A stretch of 64,000 nucleotides of DNA from Branchinecta lynchi (taxonomy: Eukaryota > Arthropoda > Branchiopoda > Anostraca > Branchinectidae): NCBI GenBank assembly GCA_023053575.1, contig JAKZAP010000012.1:3534230-3598229 (forward strand), written 5' to 3'. The position numbers and the translations under genes were made by a program. Under the pieces are notes generated by a model. It was not told the DNA's origin and made no database searches. It saw only the letters and a list, made by a program, of their open reading frames with translations. The number at the start of each line of letters is the position of its first letter. Positions within the stretch are counted from its first letter, which is position 1. This document shows positions 11,996 to 22,120 of the stretch, piece after piece.

Positions 11996-12056
11996 TTAAC
12001 ATGCTAACTGTTCCGACAAGTGCCATATGAGCTTTCAGCTCTCGTTTTCTCGGTAG

Positions 12057-12249
12057 GTGGTCTTGCGTCAGGGGTGCCAGGACAGCTCAAAGGGCTCTGG
12101 GAGATGCATAACAGATTGGGTCGCCTACCCTGGCGAACACTGGTTGAACCAATTGCCGCTTTGGCTCGAAACGGTACTCGGGTTGGCTCTTCTTTAGCCA
12201 GCGCTTTGAGTGAGAAGAAGCAAGCCATTCTGAACGAGCCGACGATGAG
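12057..12249 (+). CDS. Gamma-glutamyltranspeptidase, heavy-chain exon (gene 1)
   Basis: The exon encodes about 64 residues including GGLASGVPGQLKGLWEMH and GRLPWRTLVEPIAALAR. These match the conserved GGT segment (S/A)-V-PGE(I/L)-G...GRLPW...L..PAI.LA. It follows the 1633-1853 exon in phase: one base there plus two here makes Gly. The acceptor is tctcggtag and the donor GAG|GTATGA; it ends after two bases of a codon. Upstream open sequence (from 12020) belongs to the family B element, not to the exon. A second possible acceptor, gctttcag at about 12037, would add a few in-frame or out-of-frame bases; the chosen one joins the frame exactly. Confidence 0.93.
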
Positions 12250-12407
12250 GTATGATGCGTTTTCAGGAATTGTGCTAATTGTTTCTATTAAAGCCGACTC
12301 CGCGCTATTTACTGTTTATGTTAAGCTGTAAAGTAGATGTATTCTTATGTGAACGTCTGCTAATAGCGAATGATCGCCGAAGAAAAAACTAAAACACAAA
12401 CCAGGCA
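12250..12407 (+). other. Short intron segment
   Basis: Non-coding sequence between the GGT donor and the family A element. Confidence 0.5.
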
Positions 12408-13827
12408 TTTTTGGGATCCCAAAACGTAAGTGGAGGGATACCTATGACATCGCAAAAGTTGTCCGTCTGTCCGTCCGTCCGTCCGTCCGTCTGTAAGCAC
12501 GATAACTCTCGAAGGGAATGAGATATTTTGATGAAACTTGGTGTGAGGGCTCGTTGGGTCGTCGGACCAGTCAAGTTCGTAGATGGGCTTTGTAGCTCTA
12601 CATTTAGGGGTGGGGGAGGGGATTCAAATTAAGGGACAAACAAAATGTTTTGAAACAGCTAATGTGATAGTCGATTATGGGGTAGGAAGACATGCTGAAG
12701 ACGATGGTGAAAACTATTTTCTCGACGGACAAGTAGTTCGCCCGGAATCCGGCCAAAACCGGAAAGTTTGTTGAAAGTAAAAGTTTTATTTGAAGTTGAT
12801 TAGATGTTCGATTTAGGGGTAGGAAGACATGCTGAAGAAGATGGTGAAAATTATTTTCTCGACGGACAAGTATTTCGCCCGGAATCCGGCCCAAACCGGA
12901 AAGTTTGTTGAAAGTAAAAGTTTTATTTGAAATTGATTAGATGTTCGATTTAGGGGTAGGAAGACATGCTGAAGACGATGGTGAAAACTATTTTCTCGAC
13001 GGACAAGTATTTCGCCCGGAATCCGGCCCAAACCGGAAAGTTTGTTGAAAGTAAAAGTTTTATTTGAAGTTGATTAGATGTTCGATTTAGAGGTAGGAAG
13101 ACATGCTAAAGACGATGGTGAAAACTATTTTCTCGACGGACAAGTATTTCGACCGGAATCCTGCCCAAACCGGAAAGTTTGTCAAAATTAAAAGTTTTAT
13201 TTGGAGTTGATTAGATGTTTGATTTAGGGCAAGAAGACATGCTGAACACTTATGTGAAAACAAGTTTCTACCCGGACATGTATAGTTCGTCCGGAATCCG
13301 GCCAAAACCGGAAAACTGTTGGAAGTCAAAGTTTTATTTCTAGTTGATTAGATAAGCGATTTAGGGGTAAGAAGAGATGCTGAGTCCCTGTATGACAATC
13401 ATATTATACCCGAACATATAGTTCGACCGGAATCCGGCTGGAATCGGAAAATTTGTTATAAGCTAAATTTCTATTTGAAGTTGATTAGATGTTCATTACT
13501 GGGGAAAGAAGATACCCTGATTTCGTGTTTGAGCTTTCTTTTTTCGCCGGACAAGTAGTTCTGGAGTTCGGCCGGAACCGGGAAATTATCAGAAGTGGCA
13601 GGAAGTTTTCGTCAAAACAGATATGATAGGGGTAAACACACATGCTGAATCCAAATCTGAACTTGGTTTTCTCAGGTGATTAGCTATTTTGCCTTAATCT
13701 GTTTCTGAATTTTAATTGTAAAAATGTTCAAGGAGTCTGGCGAAGACTGGATATGGCTAAGACAAGACCCTGTTGTCTGGATCAGATATTGAATTTCTGG
13801 GATCCCATCGAAACCTTTGGTCTTGTT
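12408..13827 (+). mobile_element. Family A element, copy A1 (near full length)
   Basis: The 5' end is TTTTTGGGATCCCAAAACG, holding a GGGATCCC palindrome. It is followed by a (GTCC)n tract and GATGAAACTTGGTGTGAGG. Tandem units follow. The 3' end is TGGGATCCCATCG then CCTTTGGTCTTGTT. No transposase or significant open frame is present. The same ends define copies at 25629, 27108, 29999, 31418 and, inverted, 37014. Confidence 0.88.
12724..13440 (+). repeat. 137-bp tandem minisatellite inside A1
   Basis: GACGGACAAGTA recurs at 12724, 12861, 12998 and 13135, an exact 137-bp step. Further diverged units run to about 13440. Each unit carries CCGGAATCCGGCC...ACCGGAAA, GTTGATTAGATG and AAGACATGCTGA. 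The middle units are almost identical, pointing to recent tandem amplification within this copy. Confidence 0.9.
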
Positions 13828-14563
13828 TTACTATGAATACTTGTAATAACCACTCAGCTTTTCTCACTTTTTGAATATTTTGCATATTCACGGCTAAAAG
13901 TGACTCAACTAACCCCTGGTTTGCTTTTTATAATTTGAAAAGTTTGCCACGAGGAACGCACCTTCAGTGGAGAAGATGGCGGTTCTAATCTGCAGATGCC
14001 TTCAAAATACGGACTTTTTAGTAAATTCAATATCAAAGAAAGTGAATTGAATTTCTACTTCAAGCTTGTGCCAGGAACACCCTGAAATAGTTGGCTGTTA
14101 GCTGATATCAAGTTTGTTATTTTTCTTTTCCATTTTACTTTTTTATATGCAAGTAACAAAGCCAAGTTGGTGGAACAGTGAAAAAAGTATTACACAACTC
14201 TTATTAAAAATGGTCTTTTCCCCATGAAATTGATCAGAAAAAATGTTTTCCGGAAATACCATTACTTTTCGAAATTAGAGATTTTCTTGTTAGAGCTTGT
14301 CGACTCTGTCCAGCCCTCCTGCTCTCCGACGCGGCGGCTGGGCGCAAAACGTTTGAAGACAGAACGCGCCGTGCTTAAAAATTTGGAAAACTAAGCAAAT
14401 AAAAGAAGTAAAAAACAGAAGATTCTTATATCCTTATATGTGAAAGAGTCGTCAGTGGACATTGAATATTTTGACAAACTTTGCGTTGTGTGTCGGGGAG
14501 AACTCGGCACATCCGAAAAAGCGCTAAAAGTTCGTCGGCACAAAGCGAAACAATGGAAAAAAG
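13828..14563. other. Intron sequence with one dispersed repeat
   Basis: About 14210-14330 is shared with 23145-23255 (CCATTACTTT...ATTTTCTTGTTAGAGCTTG...CCAGCCCTCCT). Nothing coding was seen. Confidence 0.5.
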
Positions 14564-15210
14564 GTGGGGATTTTAGAAGCTTATAATTCAACGTTTGTTT
14601 CAACGCTCCTGCTACTCTTCGGAATGACCTCTCTGAATGTTGGAGGCAATGTTCTCATAACCGAGGAAAAAATTCGATGGCTTGGTATAACAATTGCGCA
14701 AACGATGCGAAAGATTTGTGAGGAAGCAGTTAAATCAGCCGCTAAAGGAATTAGATATGGCTACTGCAAAATTGTGCCGAACCGTTCGAGGTATAGCAGA
14801 CCTGGGCTTGGCAAGTTATATACTGCCTTTTGCGCACCGTATGTTAACTTCCTTGCTGGATTACATACTATACTCAGAAGAAAGGACCTTCGACGCATAC
14901 GCTCGACATACTTCAGATATCTGAGATTTCTTCTCTACCTACCCCGGCGCACACGGAACCGCTACCTGATCCGCCGTTTGTTAATTTCCGACCCATTGTT
15001 GACGCTTGAAGCCCTCTCCTCTAATTTGTGTTCTCCGATTGGAAAATTACCTGTCCACGATCCCATCAACGGGATTCTAAATTAGTGAATATTTATGGAA
15101 AATATTTGTTGAGTTTTTTTGCGATTATTTTATATTTCTTTATCTTTTTTACTGCACTTACGCCCTTGGGCAGTGCGTCATAAATTCATTCATTCATTCA
15201 TTCATAAGGG
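14564..15210 (+). mobile_element. LINE reverse-transcriptase C-terminal fragment with (ATTC)n tail
   Basis: An open frame of 173 residues shows the RT thumb and connection of a non-LTR element: EEKIRWLGITIAQTMRKICE, then LGKLYTAFCAPYVNFLAGLH and LRRIRSTYFRYLRFLL. It resembles the minus-strand remnants at the duplicated blocks. A short 3' UTR with a small stem (CGCCCTTGGGCAGTGCG) leads to an ATTC microsatellite tail at 15183-15206. It is 5' truncated. Confidence 0.75.
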
Positions 15211-15780
15211 ATTTTAGAAGCTTATAATTCCACAAGGGAGCTAGGTATATTAGAAAAGGCAGAATAAGCAAGAGGGGTCCTTAAAAATAAGCCTACCTCT
15301 ACTGTACTTTAACAAATATCGACGTCTTTGGCTCGGGGTTGCCACCTGTAGTGCAATTATACTCTTTTTAGTACATTTTTTTTTCAAAGTAGTGAGTTGG
15401 TAGTTCATTTAAAAAAAAAGTAGTACTTACGCAGTAAACTCTAAGAAAGGTAGTAAGCTACTATTCGAAAAATTACCCTTTCTGTCAAAGTTCATGTGGG
15501 CCTAGTTGTATTATGCCCATTTTGTATGAAATATTTGATCAGCTTACTTTGATTTTAAAGTGGTTATGAAGGAAATTCCTATTTTTGATCAAGGTTCGAT
15601 TCAGGTCATATTGGTAGGGTTGTGCAAAAGTGATTAGCACCAGCAATAGTGGAAAATACTATAATAGTACTTTTTTGCTACTTGGGTAGTAGATTTTATT
15701 TGAGTTGCTTTGGCTGTTTAAGCCTTTTCCCAGACCCATTGACTTCTACCAAAATTTGGCAGAATTCAGAAAACCCAGTT
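15211..15780. other. Unassigned repetitive intron sequence
   Basis: It contains TAGTA/TACTA-rich stretches (15370-15480, 15650-15695) that resemble family C in composition without recognisable ends. Part of 15715-15750 is shared with 53610 and 55256. Confidence 0.4.
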
Positions 15781-16260
15781 TCACGCCTCAGATGAAAAGA
15801 GCGTCTACCGTTTCATGTCTGGATCGGCTCCGAGAACTGTGGGGAGCTGGAGTGTGGGCACTTGAAAATATTGCGAATCGCTTAGAATAGTTGAATCGGG
15901 ATGTAACCGTGTGGAAAGAACAAGTACTGGACTTAAATACATCAGAACCGGACCGGACCCGGGCACTATAGTTGGGAGGATGGGTCTCGGAATTCTGGAC
16001 TACGGAAGTTGGCAGGCACATGAAGAACCCGACCAGATTGACTGGGAGATTATCAGTTCCCCGATCCGACCATTCTGGAAGGAGTGGAGGGAATCCGAAA
16101 TGTTGTCATGTATAACTTTTGAACGGGTTCTGGATCCGGATGAAACTTGATAATTGAGAAGAATACGTGTCTATGATTTTCTTTTTCAAGTTCAGACTAG
16201 GTTCGGCTATTGCGGGAGATTTCGGGGGGGGGGGGGGGGGGGGAGAATCTCGTGACAAGC
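15780..16260 (+). mobile_element. Family B fragment
   Basis: It contains the B-unit blocks CACGCCTCAGATG, CGGGATGTAACC...GGAAAGAACAAG, GGACCGGACCCGGGCACT and a G-run of 19 or so at 16226. It lacks the 5' hairpin and the AGCTCTTGTT end. Confidence 0.65.
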
Positions 16261-16541
16261 TTCAATGGTAGGTATCTTACTGCAAGAATTTTCTGTACCA
16301 TCTTCAGTTCCCTACGGAAAAGGTGAGATTTAAAATGCAAAGATCCGGCCGGGACCTGACCGTCTTTCCAAAACTGCACCTTCAATTTGTACTACCAACT
16401 TGTACTACCAATTAATCAAGATCCTCCTGTCTGACCGTTATTGAAGACAAAGCTCGACCCAGGTAATTTAAATTGGGCTACGATCAGCATCCCTAGCGTA
16501 TGCAAGGTATATGGCATTTTTAAATAGAGTTATTTTTGTAG

Positions 16542-16739
16542 TGTTTTTGTCAACCCAGACACAGGATCCGTTTGGGTTGAGGGGGATATCATTCGACGAC
16601 CCAAGCTTGCTGAGACACTTGATAAGGTTGCTGAATATGGTGCTGATGCCCTCTACAATGGAGTTCTGACAGAAGGTTTCGTCAACGACGTTCAAAAAAA
16701 AGGTGGAATAATTACAGTAGCTGACATGAATAACTACAC
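16542..16739 (+). CDS. Gamma-glutamyltranspeptidase, heavy-chain exon (gene 1)
   Basis: The exon encodes about 66 residues including LAETLDKVAEYGADALYNG, LTEGFVNDVQKKGGIIT and ADMNNYT. These correspond to the GGT heavy-chain block LA.TL..IA..GA.AFYNG...I...GG.IT..DL..Y. The acceptor is tatttttgtag and the donor CAC|GTAAGT. The first base completes a Ser codon begun in the previous exon; the last two bases begin a Thr codon. The frame is open throughout. Confidence 0.95.
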
Positions 16740-17044
16740 GTAAGTTAAATTACTCCTCCAGTTCAAGCTAAATAAGAATTTTGTTCAGCGTCGGAGGACC
16801 GATTATTCAGGTGAAATTTTGTCTAAAAAGAATTTGAGCTTGCCATGATTTGTAGCTACTGCCGGAAGAAGACTTTTGCGGGAAGGGCCAAATACCGCCG
16901 AAACAAAAGATATAAGCTGACTCATTAGTTAACATAACAAAACATACACGTCACTTTGTCTTAAAGGTTAACTGAACGGTTCAGCAAGAGTTTTCTTAAA
17001 GTGTGATTGCGACCAGCAATTTGCTAGGACACAATAAATACTCC

Positions 17045-18173
17045 TTAAAGTTTAACTGAAAAGCCAACTTATTTTTGTGTCATTTAATTGAATACACTGA
17101 GATATTTCGATTCTGCAAAGGGATTTTCATATTTTTCCACTATCTACTCTAGTTATGACGTTCGGAATATCTGCGGCAGTCCCCACAACGTAAATTCTAC
17201 TGTGACGCGGAAAATTTTAATTTCAGCAGAAAGGCGGTTTTTCAGTGGGTAGTGGTGAGATTGGTGAAGATTGCTTAGTGCCTGAACAAAAAAAAATTCA
17301 TAAATCTTTCTCGTAATACATACAACAAAACTAAAAACGCATAGAGGTACCACAAATAACACGGATATTCCACTATTTGAAAATCGATCATTCATGAGTA
17401 GCGAAACAACGAAGCAACGCATTTTCAGCGGGTCTTCAAGCCAATTTAAGTGAATACGTGATGGATAATAGATTGTCCTATCCCAGACCTTTTCGGTTAA
17501 ACTTTAAGTCTAAGCTGACTGGGAAACATACATTCGATCAATGACTAAAAATGGATCCTTCAGCTAAGAGCGGCAGTGATATTTCAGACCTTCTTGGCAA
17601 GGATCCTGACGAGGATCTCTGCCAAGAAGGGCCCAATATCACCAAAACAGAAGTTATCAACTGACTGGACAAGTTAAAATAATAAAAAAAGACACATCAC
17701 ATTGTATAAAAGGTTAAAGCTTAACTGATTAGGTCTTAGATATGAAAATCTAGTTACCCATCAATTATTCACTTGAAGAAGTCAGAAAACCCAGCAAAAA
17801 TACGTTACTTCGTCGCTCCGCTATTCACGAATAATTGATTTTCAAATAGTGGAATTTCGTCGTCCAACTTGTATGCTCTATGTGCTTGTATCTGTGTTGT
17901 GTGATCGACGAAAACGCTTTACGAAAAATGAGTGTTCTCGCAGTGAGCTACCTGCCGTAAGCTGATCACTGGCTACTGAAACACCGCGCATGTATTGAGA
18001 TTCAATTTTTTGCGTCATAGTAGAAATTTGCGTTGTGAGGACGACCGTAGATATTTTGAACGTCATTCTAGATCAAATAGTGAAAAATAAAGAATTCCCT
18101 TAACACACTTCAAAAAACCGCAACATATTCAGTTAAATTATATAAATAAGTTGGCTTTTCAGTTAAACTTTAA
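17045..18173. mobile_element. 1.13-kb inverted-repeat element (TTAAAGTTTAACTG ends)
   Basis: The left end TTAAAGTTTAACTGAAAAGC continues to AACTTATTT. It is matched in inverse orientation at the right end (18143-18173). The ends are TTAA. Internal arms 17368-17400 and 17820-17850 are also inverted (GAAAATCGATCATTCATGAG versus its near complement). It carries no transposase. Related fragments are at 29230-29560 and 36060-36140. The flank TAACTGAACGGTTCAGCA occurs on both sides (16968 and 18170). Confidence 0.7.
17586..17690 (+). repeat. Degenerate hammerhead-type repeat fragment
   Basis: CCTGACGAGGATCTCTGCCA then AGAAGGGCC resembles the 11879-11910 core. The downstream GAAA is CCAA here, so a catalytic core would be broken. 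It is followed by AAGTTATCAACTGACTGG, like the other copies. Confidence 0.45.
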
Positions 18174-18179
18174 CTGAAC

Positions 18180-18391
18180 GGTTCAGCAGCGCAATTTAAT
18201 GACATGCATAACTTGGGAAGTGTCAAGAACACGTGACTCATGTGTTTAATTTCAATTCCGAGCCTGATCGGATAACGGAGGGGGGGGGCTGGATGGGGGC
18301 ACTGGAAATCTCGTGAAATGCTTGGAGTTGAGAGATCGGGATGGGACTTGTTGGGAAGAACAAGGATGAACCCTAGATACATCATTGACAA
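18180..18391 (+). mobile_element. Family B fragment
   Basis: It contains GAGATCGGGATGGGACTTGT, a G-run and ACCCTAGATACATCATTGAC, typical of B units. It is truncated on both sides. Confidence 0.6.
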
Positions 18392-18884
18392 CCCGGTGAA
18401 AAATTTGTAGCATGCGTAGTAGTATGATAGTGTACGAAAAAGTTGCATGTATTGATATGTAATAGTAAAGAATATTATCATTCAAAGTGCCTCAGACCGG
18501 GCCAACCCCATGAAAACTTTATTCAAAATAGTAGTATGAAGTTGTACGAAAAACTAGCATGCAGTACCAACTGATGCTACTACATGATTCTATGTCGTCT
18601 ATACCGTGTTACTGCATTCTACTGCATGCTACTATTAGAAAGACAGGACGCTACTGGATACTACTGCTTAAGATTCCCGATGAAAAATTATTTCTGAAAA
18701 GAAGTATGAAGTTGTACGAAAAGTAGCATGCAGTGCCAAACTGGGGCAAAGCAGGGTGCTACTGAATACTACTACTTAAGGTTAGCCCAGTGTGAGGCAC
18801 ATTAAATTAAAGTATTCTGTACTACTGCATATCGATACGTGCAACTTTTTCGTACAACTCCCATACAACAACGCAGGCTACGAA
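18392..18884. mobile_element. MITE family C, composite partial copies
   Basis: One start is at 18392 (CCCGGTGAAAAATTTGTAGC) and a second, CCCGATGAAAAATTATTT, at about 18676. The right side ends in CGCAGGCTACGAATTTTA, truncated where family A copy A2 begins. It reads as two overlapping insertions or a partial duplication. Confidence 0.65.
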
Positions 18885-19807
18885 TTTTAGGGATCCCATA
18901 ACGTAAATGGAGGGACACCTATGACATCGCAAACGTTGTCCGTCTGTGCGCACTATAACTCTCGAAGGGAAAAATTGATGAAACTTGGTGTGAGGACTGT
19001 TTGGGTAAAGGGTAAGGTCAAATTCGTAGATGGTCTCTGTAGCCTTAGATTTGGGGGTGGAGGAGGTTTGATGATAGTTTGATTATTAAATCCCAATCTG
19101 ACTGCGAATCATATTCGACTGAGCAAAACGGATAAGTCGGCTACATTTTATTAGAGCTATATTTCGGCCCTTCTTGGCAATGGTCCTCTTCAGGCTCAAG
19201 CCGCTCAAGCTGGAAAATGAACTTGTGGAAAAATAATTAAAGATTCTTCCTTAAATATATGATTTTGTGAACTTCTTCTCGAAAATTGGTTGGAGTTTAT
19301 TTTAACAGTAAGAATATTCAATTTAATTATTGATATATAATGTTCAAACGAGGAAATATATTGTTCAAGCGAGGGTGTTCTTCAATGTGGATTCGCTGGT
19401 AAAGTACAAGTCAAGTTCGTAGACGGGTCCTTTAGTCCTATCTTTAGAGGCAAAGGAGGAGTTTCGAATTTACGGTAAAAACATATATGTTTTATAAGCT
19501 AATAATATATTGACTGAGGGGATAAGGAGGTACACTGAGTCCATATCTGAACTTTGTTTTCTTGCTGGTCAAATGGTTCATCACGAATTCGGCTGAAACT
19601 GGAAATTTGGTTGAAGCTCAAAGTTGTTTCTGAATTCGATTAGAGATTTGGTACCGGGACAAGGAGACATGCTGAATCCATTTTTGAACTTTATTTTAAC
19701 AGTAAGAATATTCAAAAATCTGACGAAGACTGAATGGCGAAGACATGACCCAATTGTTTGAGTCAAATGTTAGATTTTGGGATCCCATCGATACCTTTGG
19801 TCTTGTT
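18885..19807 (+). mobile_element. Family A element, copy A2 (diverged)
   Basis: The 5' end is TTTTAGGGATCCCATAACG with TTGTCCGTCTGTGCG and ATGAAACTTGGTGTGAGG. The 3' end is GGGATCCCATCGATACC and TTTGGTCTTGTT. The tandem part is short, and a hammerhead-type repeat interrupts it at about 19085-19315. Confidence 0.75.
19162..19193 (-). ncRNA. Hammerhead-ribozyme-like core (minus)
   Basis: On the minus strand, CTGAAGAG is followed by a GACCATTGCCAAGAAGGGCC hairpin and then GAAA. The flank GTAGC...TCTAATAAAATGTA is shared with the copy at 52121-52152. Confidence 0.5.
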
Positions 19808-19875
19808 CATCGGGAATACTTGTAGGTTGCTCAAGTAGTTGACAGTACTTCATGTAATACACAGTGGTGTGCATT

Positions 19876-20157
19876 GAGCATGTTCCACCCTTCTAACAAT
19901 AGTAACTATTAGTTACTATTTCCGTTCCAGCCTCACGAAAAGTTACCACGCTGACTACGTTCGAAACAGTAACTAATAGTAACTATTTGCTTACCATTCC
20001 TCGGGAGCGTGAACTACGGATCTCTGTAACGTGATTGACTGGATTGTCCCGTGGACCGATATTTTACTGGAAATTTAAAAGTGCGTTCCAGCCGTCAAGA
20101 AGCCAAAATTCGTGACATCATGCGTAGTAACGATGGCAAGTAGGGTGGAAAACGCTC
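19876..20157. mobile_element. MITE family D, copy 2 (inverted relative to copy 1)
   Basis: The ends GAGCATGTTCCACCC and GGGTGGAAAACGCTC are inverted repeats. The flanking ATT is duplicated (19873-19875 and 20158-20160), a 3-bp target duplication. Confidence 0.82.
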
Positions 20158-20265
20158 ATTATCTTCGCATTTCTTTCTTTCTCCATTTAATTCCCGAAAT
20201 TAATACTAATAAAAATAATTAATAAAATAAATAATAATTACAATATAATAATTATACTTTTCCAG

Positions 20266-20403
20266 TGCCGTCTTCCGTCCGCCGGTGGCTATAGAGATGT
20301 ACGGTAACATGAGCCTATATACCTCTCCACTGCCGGGATCAGGGGTCCTCTTAGCCTATATTGTTAATATCCTGGACGAGTTCCGCCTAAGTTCTGAACT
20401 AAA
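20266..20403 (+). CDS. Gamma-glutamyltranspeptidase exon, 5' part before the MITE (gene 1)
   Basis: The acceptor is acttttccag; the first base completes Thr. About 45 residues follow, with FRPPVAIEMYGNMSLYTSPL, PGSGVLLAYIVNIL and DEFRLSSEL. These match the GGT block with P.PGSG..L..ILNIL (human PPLSGPVLALILNIL). At 20400 the reading frame runs into a 243-bp MITE whose in-frame stop is at 20477. If GTTGCG at 20404 is used as donor, the exon ends at 20403 and joins 20650 in frame. That donor is a poor match to consensus. Confidence 0.88.
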
Positions 20404-20645
20404 GTTGCGTTTTTTTGGACGTAGTTTCGGCGTAGTTTCGCTTAAAAGCCGTTTTATTTGTCCATTCCATTTGCTGTAGTTTCGAACCTGAAACTACGGA
20501 GCTCAAACTACAAACTACCTCGCGGACGTAGTTTGGTGTAGTTTGACTTTTCGGAAACAAGAACTCAATAAAACGCAAGTAAGACAAAACAAGAGCCAAA
20601 CTACAAACTTTGACGAAACAAAAGTGAATCCAATAAAACGCAACT
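20403..20645. mobile_element. 243-bp MITE inserted in a GGT exon (possible new intron)
   Basis: The terminal inverted repeats AGTTGCGTTTTTTTGGA and AGTTGCGTTTTATTGGA match at 16 of 17. The element is flanked by a TAA duplication (20400-20402, 20646-20648). Removing the element and one TAA restores an uninterrupted GGT frame (GAA CTA AGC AAT). Splicing 20404-20649 (GT...AG) would also restore it, with one Ser-to-Asn change. The 3-bp TAA duplication fits PIF/Harbinger-type MITEs; this is inference. The same terminal motif appears in the E family (25258-25275). Confidence 0.85.
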
Positions 20646-20649
20646 TAAG

Positions 20650-20767
20650 CAATGTTAGCCTAGATGACCAGACGTTGGCACTGCACAGAATGGTCGAGTC
20701 ATTCAAGTTCGCGTACGCTCAAAGGACCCGGCTAGGAGATACAGACTTCGAACCCGATTTATTAGAG
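20650..20767 (+). CDS. Gamma-glutamyltranspeptidase exon, 3' part after the MITE (gene 1)
   Basis: It encodes LDDQTLALHRMVESFKFAYA followed by QRTRLGDTDFEPDLLE, matching the GGT block H.(I/M)VEAFKFAYA.R..LGD..F. The donor is GAG|GTAAGT and the exon ends on a codon boundary. It joins directly to the exon at 28524, as the family alignment predicts (GD..F...LVR). No lesion other than the MITE is present in this exon. Confidence 0.93.
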
Positions 20768-21076
20768 GTAAGTGAATGGTTTTAATAATGATATGCCGGA
20801 TTTATGGTGGTTAGAACTGAAGCCACAATCACGATTCTTTTTTCTTAAAAGTGGCCGTTAATGGTAAATTGTTTGTTTAATTTATATGTTTTTTGATGAA
20901 ATTAAAAATGTATAAAAATGTCTAAGAAAAAGTGTCTAATGTCCCTGTGCTTGCTTGTTCTTCCTTGGACCAGGTAGATCAGCATAGCAATGATTTATGC
21001 TTCCGAATTGTCGAATTTACTTAATTTTTGTATTTGTATCTATTCTCGTGGAGATTCTTTTGGAAACTATTCTCTC

Positions 21077-21115
21077 CGGCTAGGATATATAGACTTCGAG
21101 CGTGATGTACTGCAG
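21077..21115 (+). pseudogene. Partial duplicate of the GGT exon end
   Basis: It reads RLGYIDFERDVLQ followed by GTAAGT, closely resembling the true exon end at about 20729-20767 (RLGDTDFEPDLLE then GTAAGT). Upstream similarity fades quickly and the frame is not open, so it looks like a decayed duplicate exon. Use as an alternative exon cannot be excluded, but no acceptor in phase was found. Confidence 0.6.
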
Positions 21116-22120
21116 GTAAGTAGAACGCTTGTATGTCCTCGTCCTATCTTGGACCAATAAAAGCATTTCTCCGGTTTCGTGATTCCCACTTTTTAACTTG
21201 AAGAAAAAGTTAACTAAAGTTCAGCTTCTTGTGTGGTTAAGCAGATTTAGCAGGTTCCGCCATCTCAGAGGGTCTTAAAGGACCTCTCTTAAGTATAATA
21301 CTAATGCAACCTACCTCCATAGTCACTCCATATATTTCTAAATCCGGAGACCCCAATTTCGTACGATAAATTCTAACCCGTCTAACAAAACCACGCCGAT
21401 CTTCTCACTTGCCGCGTTTTGCTACCTTTGATGTGTATCATTCCGTCGACGGTTGTGTGCGAGAAGTTTTTCCATCAGAACAACCGGTTATGTAAATTGT
21501 TTCCCTGTTTTCGCTACAAGTTAACGGGTCTCGGAAAAGGTTTAAAACTGACCAAAACCGTGGGTTATTCATTGAAAGCACAGCCTAGTTTTAAAGTATC
21601 CAAACATTTTAAAATACTGTAAGATGAAGAGTAATAGTGCGAGGTGTCCTTTAAACAAAATGGTGTTGTTGGAAAGAGAAGACAGGTTTTCGGTGAAACT
21701 GAAACTGATTATTACGGCAAAACGTGACGCGTTCCGTCAGAGAAAAGTGGCAACACTGCTAAGAAGTGATAAATGGAAGCCAGCTCCGCTTCAAAAGACC
21801 CAGACGTTGCAGATTCAAAAGTCGCTGCAGTGCCTTTCGGGGGGATAAAGCTCACGATAAGATTTCTTATGCGACAAAATTCTTGATCACTATAGTCGCT
21901 TTCTTACTGACGCGTTGAGGCTTTCACACTGAGCATACGCATCAGATTTGTCATTGAAAAAATCGAAGTTTCTGAAGACAAACTGGAGAAAACCTACTGA
22001 CGATGAAGAAAAAGTTAGTGATGATGAAGAAACGAGAATTCAGCATAAGAAACCGAGAAAGGAAAACGTAAATACACATCCAGCGTGAAAGCTTGTCGCG
22101 CAGGTGTGAAAGATACGCGG
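21116..22120. other. Intron sequence with a dispersed repeat (21290-21660)
   Basis: AAGGACCTCTCTTAAGTATA...CCATAGTCACTCCATATA is shared with 43645-43735. ACGGGTCTCGGAAAAGG...CCGTGGGTTATTCATTGAAA is shared with 48985-49050. Nothing coding was recognised. Confidence 0.45.

Larger units (their letters stand above)
10239..12047 (+). mobile_element. Family B element, copy B3 (ends at a GGT splice acceptor)
   Basis: The 5' hairpin GGCACTTG-CCCTTCGGC-CAAGTGTC (from 10241) is followed by a GTCCGTCGGTCGGTCGGTCGG microsatellite, GATGAAACTTGGCAGGCATA and tandem units with poly-G runs. The 3' end, ACAAGTGCCATATGAGCTTT then CAGCTCTCGTTTT, stops about 10 bp before the exon at 12057. A separate repeat with a hammerhead-like motif is nested at about 11816-11995. 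Confidence 0.85.

Noticed and set aside
12020..12331. Open frame treated as a single coding exon
   Set aside because: Only 12057-12249 is GGT; the sides are family B sequence and intron after a clear GTATGA donor.
12408..13827. CRISPR-like array of regular repeats
   Set aside because: Units are 137 bp and contiguous with no unique spacers; the genome is eukaryotic and the array is inside a dispersed element.
17606..17645. Functional hammerhead ribozyme
   Set aside because: The GAAA of the core is replaced by CCAA, so only a relic is called.
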